Shown: one piece after another, positions 24,728 to 37,483 of the stretch
Layout of the letters: every line of letters starts with the position of its first letter
Numbering within the stretch: position 1 is the first letter of the stretch
Source of the DNA: Acanthaster planci
Lineage: Eukaryota; Echinodermata; Asteroidea; Valvatida; Acanthasteridae
Assembly (NCBI RefSeq): GCF_001949145.1
Contig: NW_019091403.1
Coordinates: 777,391-841,390, forward strand
Length of the DNA: 64,000 nt
Direction of reading: 5' to 3'
Notes under the pieces: model-generated
The model's database searches: none
Told to the model about the DNA's origin: nothing
Seen by the model: only the letters and a program-made list of their open reading frames with translations
Position numbers and translations under genes: made by a program

Positions 24728-25017
24728 TTTTTTTTATTAACTAAACCCTTCCTCTCAATCAGTCCACACAACTGAATGGATATTGAGTATGTGTGGTTCT
24801 GAGAAGAACTGGGGAATAACTCAACGTTTCGAACAGTGAACTCTGTCTTCATATCAGGTTTAACCGCAATCGTTTAACTCATATAGTTCTTTCTCCATGA
24901 AAACCTTCAAGTCTTATCTGAATGGATACTGTCAATAGATTTGACACTCCAAATCATTGGACGATTTATATGGGAAAAATGTCAGTGATGAGCAGCGGAC
25001 TATTCCATTATTCTCCG

Positions 25018-25180
25018 GAAGTGCGGTGTTAATGTTACTTTCCTCGTTTTCCATATCAGTGACTCGGGCTCGAATCCCATCCTGGTGGATGTGGATTGGG
25101 TTTTCAGTTCTTACACCTGATTTGGGCTGCTTTCTCTGGAAGGTCGTGCCATTGTTTTCCTTCCTCCTCTAAAGCACCAA
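25018..25180 (+). mobile_element. SINE fragment, same family as 10318-10480
   Basis: A B-box-like GGCTCGAATCCC is followed by GATGTGGATTGGGTTTTC, which matches the body of the SINE at 10318-10480 (ATGTGGGTTGGGTTTTC); CTTTCCTCG upstream of the B box is also shared. The A box is eroded. Confidence 0.6.
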
Positions 25181-28100
25181 ATTTCTTCCTTCGTCTCTGT
25201 CTGTGTTTCTTTGGGCACCAAGTCTATGTGCATTTAGGCTTATATACAACATGCAGTGCTGAGCCTGAGGATGCTTATAGACATTTCCGCAAAGGTGTCA
25301 GATTTAACCCCATTCTCTGTCCTTGCTCTGTGATTTAACCAACAGGTCAAGTAATGTTACACCAATTATTGTCGTTTGTCAAACCTTGCCCGTTTACCGG
25401 CATTTTACAGCGATTACTTGAAACTGTAAACTATGTACATCAAGGAATAATACCGGTCGAATTGGGGACTTTTGTCGATGAGCTGATCCATAGCTGTAAA
25501 ACGCTGTTTCTGTGATCGTTGAATACTTTCCAAAATAGACGAATTTTGTAGGCGGAAGTGTGAAGTACATGTACATTTATATGCTCACGTCCTGGGGGAT
25601 GGGACCATACGCAGTCCGTGCTATCATTGATGAGGCACAAGTGTTGTAGTATTGTATCCTGTCCATGGACTCAAGTGCCCTGATCCCGTTGGATACGGTC
25701 GAAACCTCACAATTACGATTACAAACACCTGAGCCCAACACTGTAATATATGAACCACGAACCTTCAAAATAATTGAAGTGTAATCGTTAGCCTTCCATA
25801 ATAAATACAAAGTTGTACTGCACTCAGCTCACGCTGTTTTATGAATTTGATGGGCTTTCGTCTTGTTTTTGTGTTTGCTTTGAGGTGTCAGGAAACCACA
25901 GTAACCCGGTCCAATCGTACAGAGTTCGTAGCACTCTTCTTAGAGGTTTTCGGCTTCGCGGGGTTCGCGAAGACGGTTTGTTTTCACCCTTCTTAACTCC
26001 TAAGTCGTTTGTCGTTCATATCAGTGACGGGCAGTGTAAAATAAATATTTTTGTCAAGATTTCGGAGAGGCCTGAGGAAAACTTCAAACAGCGTCCGACC
26101 TTCTCAGGCCAATCTTCTGATCTCCCCCTCTCTGTGCACTCTTGTTTTCTTCTGGTGATCTGAAGGGGGGGTGTCATCGGTCAGTTTGTTTGCGTAGATT
26201 TCGGGATGTCGCCGGCTGATTGCCTGATGTGGTATAGCAACAAACACTGACGGGCCAGAGCGGAAAATTCCGAAGTTCAAAGGGGCGATGGGCTGTAATA
26301 ACACTTGGTCGGGACGATATGACTGAGAAGTAGATTCCTTGATAATAATCGTGTGACCCTTGACTTGGACCTGATGTTTGAAATCCAGTGCATGTCCATC
26401 GAAACCCCAGCTGAAAAAATATAAGTCATGGTACAACATTTCCACGGTGACCGAAAATTGCCAAGGTCCTCCTTGGAGGAAATTTTTCAGCCAGCGCTTC
26501 TCTAAACATAAATCCAGGTCTTGGCCACAGGTTCAAATTCCTCAATTCTTTTTTTTTTCATTTGTTGACAGCGAAAGCGACACATGGCCGCACCGACCGC
26601 AGCCCGCTAATTCCCCCCTCGCTGGTGACCCCTCTTGCCCCCTGGTCGTCCTCTCCCCCTTCCAGGTCGGCTTTTATTCGTTCTTTTCATCTCCCATGTG
26701 CCAATGCCTGGGGGAATCGGTAACAGATACGCTGATAATGTGCCACCATCTTACAGCTGTCGTTGAACGCCCCCGAATCTACCTCATAACAAAACGTTCA
26801 CTTCTTTCTTTTTCTTTCTTTTTCCTTAGAGACGCAGTTTGAATCATGGCCCAGTTTCACCTACACAGTACATGTACATGTACGTCGGATTTTGGTTACG
26901 GATTTCAATTATTTGACCCCGTCAGTCGCGGAAGATGCAGCTGAATCCGGTTTCATCGATTTGAGGTTCTGTGCTTTTTGATTAACGATTTCAATTACCT
27001 TTTTGAGACCTTCAAATGTTGGAGAAGGCTGTTGTTTCACAAAGGTCCAACGAGTTGGGCCACATTGTCGTTGGAGATGCATTGAAAATAACAATACTCA
27101 GTCTATAGCAGTCATAATGAAACATTCATGGACGGGCGGACTGCTGTAACAAATCGTTAAATCGCCTTTTTATAACCATCTGACAATCTATTCATGCAGA
27201 TATTCCTGTAACCTTGTCCCCGTCAGGTAAGTTCACTCGTTGTGTGGGTGAAAAACAAAAAAACATACTCAAGATGTTTCCCGCATTGTAAATCTTCGGT
27301 TTAGTTTTGACGAAATCCCAAGAGAGGTGGAATCCTCACAAATATGCCAGACTTTTAAGAGCTTACAAAAAGCCTCTTGTGTCTGCCAGCAATTATCCTC
27401 AAAATGAGCCAACTTCTCTCTCTGAAACCTTGAAAGACAAAAATTCAACCAAATATTTTCCCACCCCTGGGCCCGAAATCAGTCCAAAAGGGCTGCCGCC
27501 CCAGCTGGTAAACACCTTTGTACATCCACACCCGGCCCGGTGTTTCTTTCATCTCCAAGACTTTCTTTTTGTTTCTTGTCGACTCTGCCCCGAAGTCTTG
27601 GAAGAGGAAAGCTGTCTTCTCTAACATGGAAGCCGCACAATTGACTGTAAGCTCATAACCCAAACACTGCAGACAAGACTTGTTATTTGCTGGCACAGAA
27701 GATGGGTAATTATTTTTCCCTGCTAAGTCTCAATCCAATGTAAGGTCTTAACCGACAAAACATCTTTAAGTCGGGCAAAAAGTGTTGATTTCAGCGGCTC
27801 CTACGAAGCCCAACAAAATCCGAGGCGGTTTTTCTGCCCCCTTTTCTGATCACATTGTGCGAATCTTGTTTTCCGACTTGGACCACACGTAGGGTTTGTT
27901 TGCATCTTAATGAACCGCGGCGCACCTCTTTTTTTTTATCGCGGCGTGTTCCCTCATGTCCGCCGGGCATACACGCGAGTGCCTTCGCGCGGTCATTTGT
28001 CTCTCGCGATGATGGATGTTGCGGCACCGATTTTTTTTTCTCTTGGCGCAGATTAATTCTCTTCAAACTCTTTTATTCATTTTTTAAGATTACGGATATA

Positions 28101-29107
28101 TTCATAAACTTACGCATTTCCGAGGTTTGGATCTGGGCATGATGACATGGGATCATTCCATGTGCTGCTTCGGCTTGTAATTTGCACGTAAAAAAGCTCT
28201 CGTGACAAAGGTCTTACAAAATGTGAAACTCGGGGAAAAATCGCAGTCACAAATGCTACCTCTGGAAGTTTCCTTTCACGTGTCTTCTTAAGGAGTGATC
28301 TGTGCATAAGATGACAAGAAGGGGTAACCCTTTCCGGAACAACGCTACACGTGGAAATTTTCTGACCGATCACTCAAACGTCTTTAGGCAATGTACATGC
28401 ATCCAATGCTATTTTGTCAAGGTACATTTACACCGTAAATTTGTTTTTAAAAGCACAACGTTGTTCTCTAAACATTTATATTAATACAGAAATCCAAGTT
28501 GTCTTGTTGAGTTTATTTGCGTCGTTTTTGTTTGTTGTAAACCAGGTAAAATTGAACCCCAAAAGCGATTGTATCTTTGAAATGGACAACCTTCAGAAAA
28601 TCTTTGTACCAAGTTTAATCCGTGTTTTCGCCTCCCCTCCCTTCGTCTCGTCGTACTGACGCGGCTGTTCCCCGTCACGCCTTGCTGAGAGACTGTCCGA
28701 CGCCGTCCTGTAGTGTTGTGATTCTTGCCTTGTACTAGTTCCGGTCTTTTGTTCTTTCTTGGTTTTTAAAATTTATTTATTTATTTTTTACCGAGTGAAG
28801 CTTTTCTCTACTCAATATGATTCCGACATCGCTTTGATTTCTATGAAAGATGGGTAGCACGTCTCTCATTGAGCTTGGGCGCGCTTGGTATAACCCAGAA
28901 TAGTTACGGAACAACTCAGACTAAGTTTAGCGGGGACTGTCGGTTAATGAATTTGGCAATGATGTCACATAATGCGGAATGTATTTACCCACCCCTGAAT
29001 TGTTTTTAGTGTTCTTTGCTAAAGATTAGGTCGTTTCATCTTGGCCGGATAGCAAGAATCGGTCGATGTATTGGCGTTTAGGGAATAGGCTTTTTTTTTC
29101 TCAGAGA

Positions 29108-29475
29108 GACGAAATAATAATGAAAATTATAGGTTGTTGTAAAGCGCTTTGAACTAAGATCAAAGTGCTTTCCATTATTATTGCCCCAGCTCATTAGGCC
29201 CATGGGACATTCCAAATACCATCTCAGCTCCCTTGTGAGTATACAACTGGATGCTGCCATTTCGTTGCAAAGTGGCTAGATCAATCACAATAACCATCTC
29301 TGCCCTCACAGGGTACCCAAATACATGTACTCCTGGATCGAGTGAGGCAATGAGTGACATAGCGCCTTGCCCAAGGAGGGCCCACGCACCACGACCCCCG
29401 GCTGGATTCGAACCCACAACCTGCGGCTTTACCCCGCCAACTCTTAACTACAAGGCCATTGCGCTCCACTATGGA
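29108..29475 (-). mobile_element. tRNA-derived SINE, second family
   Basis: On the minus strand an A-box-like TAGTTAAGAGT and a perfect B box GGTTCGAATCC (29404-29414) open the element, and the tail ends in AAGCGCTTT and ATTATTA-type repeats, typical of deuterostome tRNA SINEs. It contains one CTTTGATC octamer in its tail. Confidence 0.75.
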
Positions 29476-29960
29476 CTCCAAAGCATATAGAAGCATTTCA
29501 AAGTCTGTTTGTTTTTGATTCGTCAAACTTGATATTTTGTTCTGAAATGATTCCTTTTTCTTAACAAATGCACAGACATAGCAGTAAAAAGCCTCGGAGT
29601 TTTATGGCGTAAACAGTATGCATGTGTCTGGATTATAAACGCGCAAAATATCTCTTCCCTGTCATGCACGGGAAAATATCTTGGTTCCTTCATTTTACAC
29701 ACAAGGAGGTCTTCATAGGAAGCCCGTTTTATTCCGTTTCTATCAAATATGCTATGGTCCAATTCACTTGTTTTACAAAATCCTTTAGCCAGGCATTCCC
29801 GATGCAAAATCTAAACTGCTTTCTGTGCCATCCTGGCCCGAGAATTCCTTTAAAACTGTGCGCAGTGTGTGTACTCTAGTGGCGCCACGCTGCGCGTTAG
29901 ATACACACACGCATGGCATTGACTTGACTGTCAATGGTCTTACGGCACGAGTCGTGAAGG

Positions 29961-29999
29961 CTTTGATCTGCCGACACAATGGCGGGCTCGCCTTTGATC
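29961..29999 (+). promoter_or_regulatory. Paired TCF/LEF-type sites with SOX-type site between
   Basis: CTTTGATC occurs at 29961-29968 and 29992-29999, 31 bp apart, with ACAATGG (SOX type) between them. The second site shares 15 bases (CGCCTTTGATCTCTC) with the site in the NOTUM promoter patch at 23976. Sequence match only. Confidence 0.45.
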
Positions 30000-31029
30000 T
30001 CTCGACCGTGAAAACAGCTACGTTCAAGCCAGTGTGGAAGAATAAAGGACCAGATGTAAATGGTCCTTTTGTCGTGACTTGTGGGCTGTGCTTTGTTGGC
30101 AGACAGAGAAAACAAGCACGGGAACATCGGGCACTTAGTGGATACAGTCATTGGTCTTGCTCTTTCCGATTGCATAAAGACGAGAAGAAGCCCATTGTTC
30201 TATTGATATATACCTTTAGGCCCACCGGCGACAGATTTTTCAGCTGCTACGACAATGTCCGGTTCTTTGTTTTGGATTACCAACTTACTATTCCTGTTTT
30301 CTGTACTGTGACTGAACTTAAAAATGTTTAAGTGATGGCGTGACGTACATGTACGTAAAAAAAAAACAAGAGGGCCTGACCTAAAGGAGACTCGCTCTAA
30401 AATGTAAAACGACAAAGTGGCAGAGACTGAGCAGGCAAGGGAGCAACCTTACCGAATCAAGTTCATCGTAAAGATGTTAGACAGCAATAGTTGTCAAAAC
30501 GAGGATTATTTGAATACCCAAGCAAAGGTTACCCTGATTAGTGGAAATTAATCAGATCTGAAGCTTTGCTTGATTCAGCAGTTATCTGGTAAGGTTTGCG
30601 GTGACCCCAAGTTGGAAAAATGCCTTTTGGAAGTACATTGTATGTTCCTAAGTGATGTGGTTAGTTCCTTTTGAAGACGGCCAGACTACGGCGTTTGAAA
30701 CGTTGAGCTTAACCCCCTAGGGTGTAGGTAAAATCGTATTGAAATTGGAAGACTTGGGACTGTTAGGGTTAAACCACAGATTCTTCGCACAGGCACACTG
30801 GCTTGTCAAAAGAGAACGTTCCTAAACGGTGTCATAGCAAACGTTGCCAAAAAAACTACTGAAATGACCGAAGGGTATCACTGGACAGTGCGATAACGAG
30901 GGTCCACAAATCACTTTGATTGGATATGGGGGGACTCTGCATAGGCTTGGAAACTACTACCTAAAACTGACAGATGTAATTGGAGGTCATAACCGAGTAA
31001 TGTGGGCGCGGTAAACCCGAACGATTGCC

Positions 31030-31095
31030 CAGTGACGAGATGGGATTCGAACTCGGGCTGAGGTGAGATGGTTAAGGGGGTTGTCACTGCGTCAA
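31030..31095 (-). mobile_element. tRNA-like / SINE fragment
   Basis: The minus strand carries a B-box-like AGTTCGAATCC and a 7-bp stem CAGTGAC...GTCACTG around a 60-nt segment. It is too short and lacks a proper D arm to be a tRNA gene, so a worn SINE is more likely. Confidence 0.4.
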
Positions 31096-31827
31096 CTTGT
31101 CTCTATAATGTAATTCGACCACCAGAAATAGAAGCCATGACTGCGGTGGTGCAACGCTCAGGGACAGGTGGTACGCGCGCGTTACATGCCTTTTCGACCA
31201 ACAGGGTGTCGTGATTTACCAAATGCACGCGCGCGTCAAGCTTAAGAATGTGCGTGTGAGTGTGGTGCCACCGCAGTTATGGCGTCTAATGGGATTACGC
31301 AGGACGGTGCACCGTGCACGTAATAACCGACGACCTCCTCGTCAACCTGGGTGCCTTGATAGAGTACCTGTGCTTGCAATCTCTACGAAGTGTTTACAAG
31401 TTGGCGTAAGTCTTTGTACGTTTACGGTTGGGTAAAATAATGTGGCCTAAGACATCTAAGATAAGCCCGACACGAATTTCTATGTAGGCTACAGTCCAGT
31501 CTTCACGACCCTTAATTCTGAAAGATCAACTTTTCTGAAGAGATCAGTAAAATTCTAGGATGTCCTGGACCAAGATTATCTTTCATATTTTGCATAATTT
31601 TGCGAGGATTGTAAGTGATCGGGAAATGAAAAAAAGGACTTAACAGTCCCTCAACCTGACGTTTAAGATAATCTTTGTTCTATATTCAACACGCGGCGAA
31701 GTTCACGTTTCAACTTTGAATATAGGCAATGGTTGCACTCATATTTTTATCTGTTCTATCATAAAATTGACAGTACAAATCGACATTCGCTGTGAACAAC
31801 ATGTACCTCGTAGTGGTATTGCTTAGG

Positions 31828-31945
31828 CCGCGTCCGAATTACTTGGCTATGGCTTGTAATTACACACAACCCTATGGGAACTGGCTTCGGCCACTACCAT
31901 AGCCCCTTGTGTAAGTTCAGGTCACAGCCAAGTAATTCGGACACG
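31828..31945. mobile_element. Foldback MITE (GCCAAGTAATTYGGAC family), best copy
   Basis: 118 bp with near-perfect terminal inverted repeats: CGTCCGAATTACTTGGCT at the left, AGCCAAGTAATTCGGACACG at the right. The interior is also partly self-complementary, so a transcript would fold into a long hairpin. Related copies: 11599-11715, 39990-40121, 50217-50347. Confidence 0.8.
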
Positions 31946-34900
31946 TAAGGATTTCTCCTAGTCCTGTGATACCGAATACAAGGACTTTTGTAAAGTAAAG
32001 TTCGCGCCTACCACTATACAACCATCATCATATTTGCCCATACATTTACTCTGTTAATGAGCGGTAAAACGGCCCTTCGTCAAATCTCAGAGATCGATCT
32101 GGAGTGGTCTCTACAGCCGGCGTGTCAATACTTACCGGAGGTTGATGTGTGTATGCGATGTCAATACCAGCCGGGTCGATTGATGGGAAAACTCAAGGAG
32201 CAAAGTTGATCAAACCCCACGCCTCGCAGACCAACCACCGTGCGTAGCCGCCGATGATCAACCGGTGATGTTATTTTTTCACAAACTTGCTTCAGCCAGC
32301 GAAGTTCCTCTTTTCTGAGAAATTTAACGTTTATGCCCAGTGATGCCGATTCCTTATCTGTGGACAGCTTATTCAATGAGGTCGTAAAAAGGTGCAGGCC
32401 TTCAAGTATATAGAGAGGAGTTTGAGGTAGATTGAAGGTGGACTGATGGGTGAAAAGGCGACGCCGAAAGTGGAACAGATGCAGTTTTCTTGAGATGAGT
32501 GACCGACTGTTTGATGGTCGGATGCCGAATAATGAGCAGAAGTTTGGCGTTGAGTTTTGTTCGAGTCTTGCTGTCTTCGGAAACTTTTTTCTCTACTAGC
32601 GTGAGAAAATGCGGTGATTTTTCCGGTTACACGTTCAGCTGACCATCCTCGTCAAGGGAAAGTTCGCTGTGTATGTCTCATGAAAGATCACTGACGACAA
32701 AGTGTTCGAGCTGATTGTTGGAAGTCACGTGTGATGTGAACGGGAAAGCGCCAGCCATCAGATCAAAGGAGGAAGCGGGATTGTGACAACTTTGACGTGA
32801 GGCCCAGTGCATGCAGCAAGAGCCCTAGCTTACATGGCATGGGGCCGATCCGTTGAGGCTTTTGTCTGCGGGGTGGGTGTATTGGTGGCCGCACCACGGG
32901 CTGCAATGTAAACTGCGGCGAGATCAGAGGGAAACACAGCTCCTCTTAAAAACACAGGGGAGAAAAAAGTCCTGGGAGTGAGTGCGGTGCGCGTTGTGGA
33001 CTTGTTGCATATTTATGACGATGATGCTATTAACAGCGAGGGGGTGATTGGCCCCAAACATTAAAGCCGATTTGAGTTCAGAGGCACCGACAACGCGGTG
33101 TGGGTGCAACGCGCCCTAGTCGCGGGGCGGCGGGAGTTAGAACACCGCTAAATAATACGCATGCCGATGGTAATGCGCTGATTTCTTCCGGGGAAAAACA
33201 TCCAGGATTGTGTTTCACATTTCATTCAGCAACTTTATGGAGTTACCGCCTCTCTTTAATTTTTGTTCTTCTCTTGATATTCTGCATGGCATACTCAAGG
33301 CGCCTTTCGTGCGAAAACAGATTAAACGGTACCAATGAATCAATAATCGATCTCCTCAGTATTCAGATACTGAGATGTCCTCAGATATCAGATATGTTAG
33401 AGTGCGGTTGCTGTTAAGTCTTTTTTTCTGTATTGATTTCCATTAGTAGCAAAGAATGTTTTTGAAGCATTCAGATGTGCAACTTTTAAGGTCATGTCGA
33501 AGTCAGACGATTAATGTCGCAGTAGCATTGGAAGTATAGGTCTATTCAAAGGTAATCCGGCGGCTGTTTCTTGAGATAACCCATCATAAAAAATATTAAG
33601 TACATTTGTACACCCACAAATTGCATTAAGAGGAACTAATGAACAATCGCTGTTTATAAGACCGGGCAGCCGTCGTGTCTGTGTGCAGACTCGTCAGGGG
33701 AACATGACACATTCAACCCCCTGATGTAATTGCCTTGGCACAAACCCTTTATCGGAATTTATGCTCTCTATTAGCGCGGCGCTGTGACCCTACATACGCC
33801 GCAACGGGGCTGGGGCATATCTAAACATTAGCGCGCGGTTGGGGCGCGGCTACCGCGCTTTCTGAGCCGGCGAGGTTGCCGGTTGGGGTCGAGACCAAGC
33901 CGGATCAGTGTGTGTTTATGTTTGTACTTGAGGAGGATTTCATCGTGGTTTAATGCCCTTTTGGTTCACTTCTCTGCCCCTAATTTCTTGCAGCATGTTG
34001 AATATGCCCATCACAGGTTGCAGAAATTCTTCCAAGATGTTTGATTGCAATTTGACATTATAATCACTGCCAACTTGCGCTCGCTGCTTTGAGAAAAGTG
34101 ACAACATAATTTTCTACGCGATTTCTCAGGCCAGTTTTTGGCTTATTTGGCAATGAACAGATTGGTATGGACGTAGTCGTGTGCATCATACTAAGCGGGA
34201 AATTTACAGCAGGGTGCACCATACCTAGCTGTCGAACTGGAGCTAAGCGAACACTGATTGTAGTTACTGCTGATAACATCTTATGTAATGATGTCATTGC
34301 CTGCAACTTAACGTGGACTTTGCTTTAAGGAAAAAAAAGACCTGTGGCGTATTTTTCAGACCTTCAGGAGAAGAATGTTGCATCAGTATTGTCTCCTAAA
34401 CGCGCTTTGAAGCCTGCAACTTGCGCCAACAGTTCGCTTATGCACGAAATGTAACGTGCGCTGCGACCTCCGCAGTACCGTCCATGCCATGTAAAGTGTT
34501 TCGTTTGCAATGAGAGACATTTGCAGTTGTAATGATGTAATTAGCTGTCTTCAGCTAAACTCGTGAAAGCTTTCACTTACAGGCTTAATGTTGAGACAGA
34601 TATATATGCTCCGTTGAACTATGATTTATCAAGACATTTGGGCGTTGCGTACAAGCAGAAAACAGGTCTTTTTCTGTAATGTGACGCTATTGAACCTGAG
34701 GTTAGAGGTCAAATCCATTTCATTGTCTTATTAGTGCAATGAAACAAAGCAGCCTCTCTCACTAATTAATTTAGACTTTCCTGGAAGGGATCAAGACACG
34801 ACAGATCTTTCAGGACCTCCGAAAGCTCTTGGTATATCGAGGGCAATCCATGGTTCCTCATTGTGTTCAGAGAAAAGTTGACCGTTGCCAGCAGGCCCCA

Positions 34901-37350
34901 ATATCGGCCGCTCATCAGGCCAGTCACCGGGGTGAAGTGGGGCAATCGGCCAAGCGGCGTGTCTCGTGTGTCAGAGGAGTATGGTGTTTCTTGCTCGGGG
35001 GGATTCCGGCGATAATACCCGTGGTGTTGGCGGTGATGTTCCCCTGTTTCCCGGGGTAGAGGGCCGGCCACACCTCCCACACTTAGCGCCTTGAATTACA
35101 CGCCCGCAAGGCGGCCGGTGTGAAGGCGGTTAAAAATAGAAAAGAACTTGAAACGCGGAGATTCACTCTCACTGTAGTGCATGAGAAACAGCTGCATCCT
35201 CTTTCTCAAAATCTCTCTTCAACTTTGAACAAAGCTAACTGAAATAAGCTGTTGCTGTTCGAATGTCCGTTACAGAATGCTTAAATACTAACAAAAGCAA
35301 TTCCCAATTTCTCTCTTTAGTGTCTCCCCAGTAGGTCGGAATTAAGGTTTTGGTGTTTTTATTTTTATTTTTGAATAATTTCCCATGGGACTTCTTTGAA
35401 AGAAGTCTTTAAACTCCAACAGCCCAAGCTTTCACAAGTCATATCCTGAGTGCAGTCATCATAGTTCCATATCTTGTTTCAGCTCTGCACGGATGCTGAG
35501 AATTGCACCCGAGACCGGTATCGCACCACTGAGTGCCAACGCCGACAGCTTTTTTGGCACCGGGTCGAAATCCCTTTGATGCCGGCTCGGGTTCGCGCTC
35601 CTCCGGCCACCTCGGTGCCCATTTCGCCGATCGCAAAAATCTCACTTTGAGATTATTTGGGCCAATTCTTCGATAGGCCTTGCAATTATTAACAAACTAG
35701 CGTGGTTACCTTTGGATCATCGAAGCAAAATGCAAGGCCTTGTATTTTTTAGGCATTGCATTAGCATGGTCTTTCAACAAAGTTACAAATCAAAACCATG
35801 GTTTTATTTCTTTTGCTTGAACAGTTGTAAATTGCCGGTGATGAATGACTTGAAGTAATGGATAACTCACCGTTTGAGTTAAAACCCTGATTAAGCTCTT
35901 TTTTTCAAAAGCCTAGCGCCTCTGAGTGATTCTATAGCGGCCGGACTAAGACGCAGATTACGATTGAGTTGACCTACAAAATAGTAAAAAAAAATCACGA
36001 ATTGGAAACAAAAAAGGGAATTTCATTTCCAACATCTAATGAATTTTGTATGTGGAGACCTTTGTAGCCACCTGCTTTTCCCAAACGAAAAAAAAAAGAA
36101 AGAACTTAGGCTTATACAGATTAAGATTTTGGAGATTCGCAGACTGAAGGCGCGGACTTGAGACTCTTTTGACCCACTAATTGCCGAAACTCATGGCGTC
36201 AGCCCCATGAAAATCCCCCGGATTTCCAACCAATTTGGAACCATCGATTCCCACATCGCATCTGTTCCGAAACCCAGATTCGAAAAAGCTGAGAAAAACA
36301 TCCCACCACGACTCTTCCTTCCCTGGTGCAGTTCGTGATGCATGTGGTAATTTTGGGGTCTCCGAACCAACACGTCAAAAAATTCCTCTTGTACCGCGCT
36401 TGATCGTTCTTTGATCCACGGTTGATGTGCCGCCCAGCACCGGGCTACGGGCCACGTCTGCGCCCGGTGAGCCTCGTAAAAAGTGAAATCTTAACTCCAG
36501 GGTCGTTACGTGTTATGACAAAAAAAATGAAATATTGACCAGATGTGAAATATAAACAAAGTATATAGTTGAATGGGAACCGGATTATTGTATTCTGGCG
36601 GTCATGAACCGTATCAAAGCAGACTTGCATCAGTCCACCGATGCTTCTTGTCAGATAAATTGGTAAAAGTTAGTACGGAAGCCCACAGGCTTCCCATTAT
36701 AGCTGACGCCTGCCCGTCAGCACACGGCCACGTACTGACAACCGACAAAAACGAAAACCTCACTCCTTACAGTCGATTCAAACGTGGCCCGTAAAATATG
36801 CATACAAGAAAATCGAATCGCTTCAAACAACAAGTTCCAAAATCCGCGTCCAGTTAATTTACATAATTGGGGCAAATTCAGTCCATCCTGTCGAACACTG
36901 CAATCGTTTACTGTCATCCATTCAATTAAAATCTGGTCGAAGTTAACGCGAATGGGTATCTTCCCAAATTGTTAAAGTAGATACTTTTTTCAATCAACTA
37001 AAATCCTATCTACGTTGCTGAATAAGACAAGACGTCGAGAACTCATTCATCAAAAAAACAAACTCCACTATACAAAAATAAATTAGAAAAAATCTAACTG
37101 TTTGACAATATCTTTATATTTTATTTTTATTCAGTTGATTTGGGGAAAAATTTCTATACTACTCCCATGCATATCAATAAACAAACATTTGAAGAAATGA
37201 CTGTTAAAATATATATATAAAGGGGCAGAAAATTCTCCATACCCACACTTTTGAATCATAAAACACAATTCTTGTCCAATGACATTCAACCGAAAGTGAA
37301 GAAAGCAACATAAATATAATTCCATAAATTCTGAAATAAAATATTGAAAA
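31946..37350. other. Gene-poor, partly CpG-rich region
   Basis: No exon recognised. CpG-rich patches lie at about 32600-33200, 33770-33910 and 34890-35130. TCF/LEF-type octamers occur at 32761 (GATCAAAG), 35574 (CTTTGATG) and 36409 (CTTTGATC). AT-rich from about 36.9 kb on. Long-range regulatory DNA or an unrecognised noncoding transcript is possible. Confidence 0.5.
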
Positions 37351-37483
37351 TACTTCCAAGAGTTTGCGACACGTTGGCCAAACACAGTGCGCTTAATCTG
37401 TTGACCAAGTGTGCGTTCAGAAAGGGTCGACAAATTTCGCGCGTTGTCCCTAACTCTTGGAGGCGCACTATTGTGAATCGCCT
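37351..37483. mobile_element. MITE of the GATTCACAATAGTGCGCC family
   Basis: It shares AGAGTTTGCGACACGTTGGCC and the terminal word GGCGCACTATTGTGAATC with the copy at 48581-48710, where the terminal word lies at the opposite end as its inverted complement, showing that the two ends form an inverted repeat. Confidence 0.65.

Larger units (their letters stand above)
24011..29105. other. Gene-poor region upstream of NOTUM, part 1
   Basis: No recognisable exon on either strand; the open frames here show no family resemblance. It contains a hAT-like fragment (24555-24727), a SINE fragment (25018-25180), an alternating ACATGTAC run near 26868, and T-rich tracts. CpG content rises after about 27.8 kb. 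Regulatory DNA for NOTUM is likely but not shown. Confidence 0.5.
29476..31827. other. Gene-poor region upstream of NOTUM, part 2
   Basis: No exon recognised; a 168-codon open frame at 29825-30331 has no family features and lies in a segment that looks regulatory. It holds the paired TCF/LEF-type sites at 29961-29999, a tRNA-like fragment near 31030-31095 and a run of CACGCGCG words near 31170-31230. Confidence 0.5.

Noticed and set aside
26378-26842. 154-codon open frame on + strand
   Set aside because: Low-complexity Ser/Phe-rich translation with no recognisable domain; no supporting neighbours.
29825-30331. 168-codon open frame on + strand
   Set aside because: No family resemblance, no splice context, compositional bias like the surrounding DNA; overlaps the candidate TCF pair. 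Treated as chance.
31030-31095. Possible tRNA gene on minus strand
   Set aside because: Has a B-box-like word and a 7-bp closing stem but is only 60 nt, with no proper D arm or T-stem pairing; kept as SINE fragment only.
31828-31945. microRNA precursor hairpin
   Set aside because: The strong hairpin belongs to a repeated MITE family with TIRs, so a dedicated miRNA gene is not supported.
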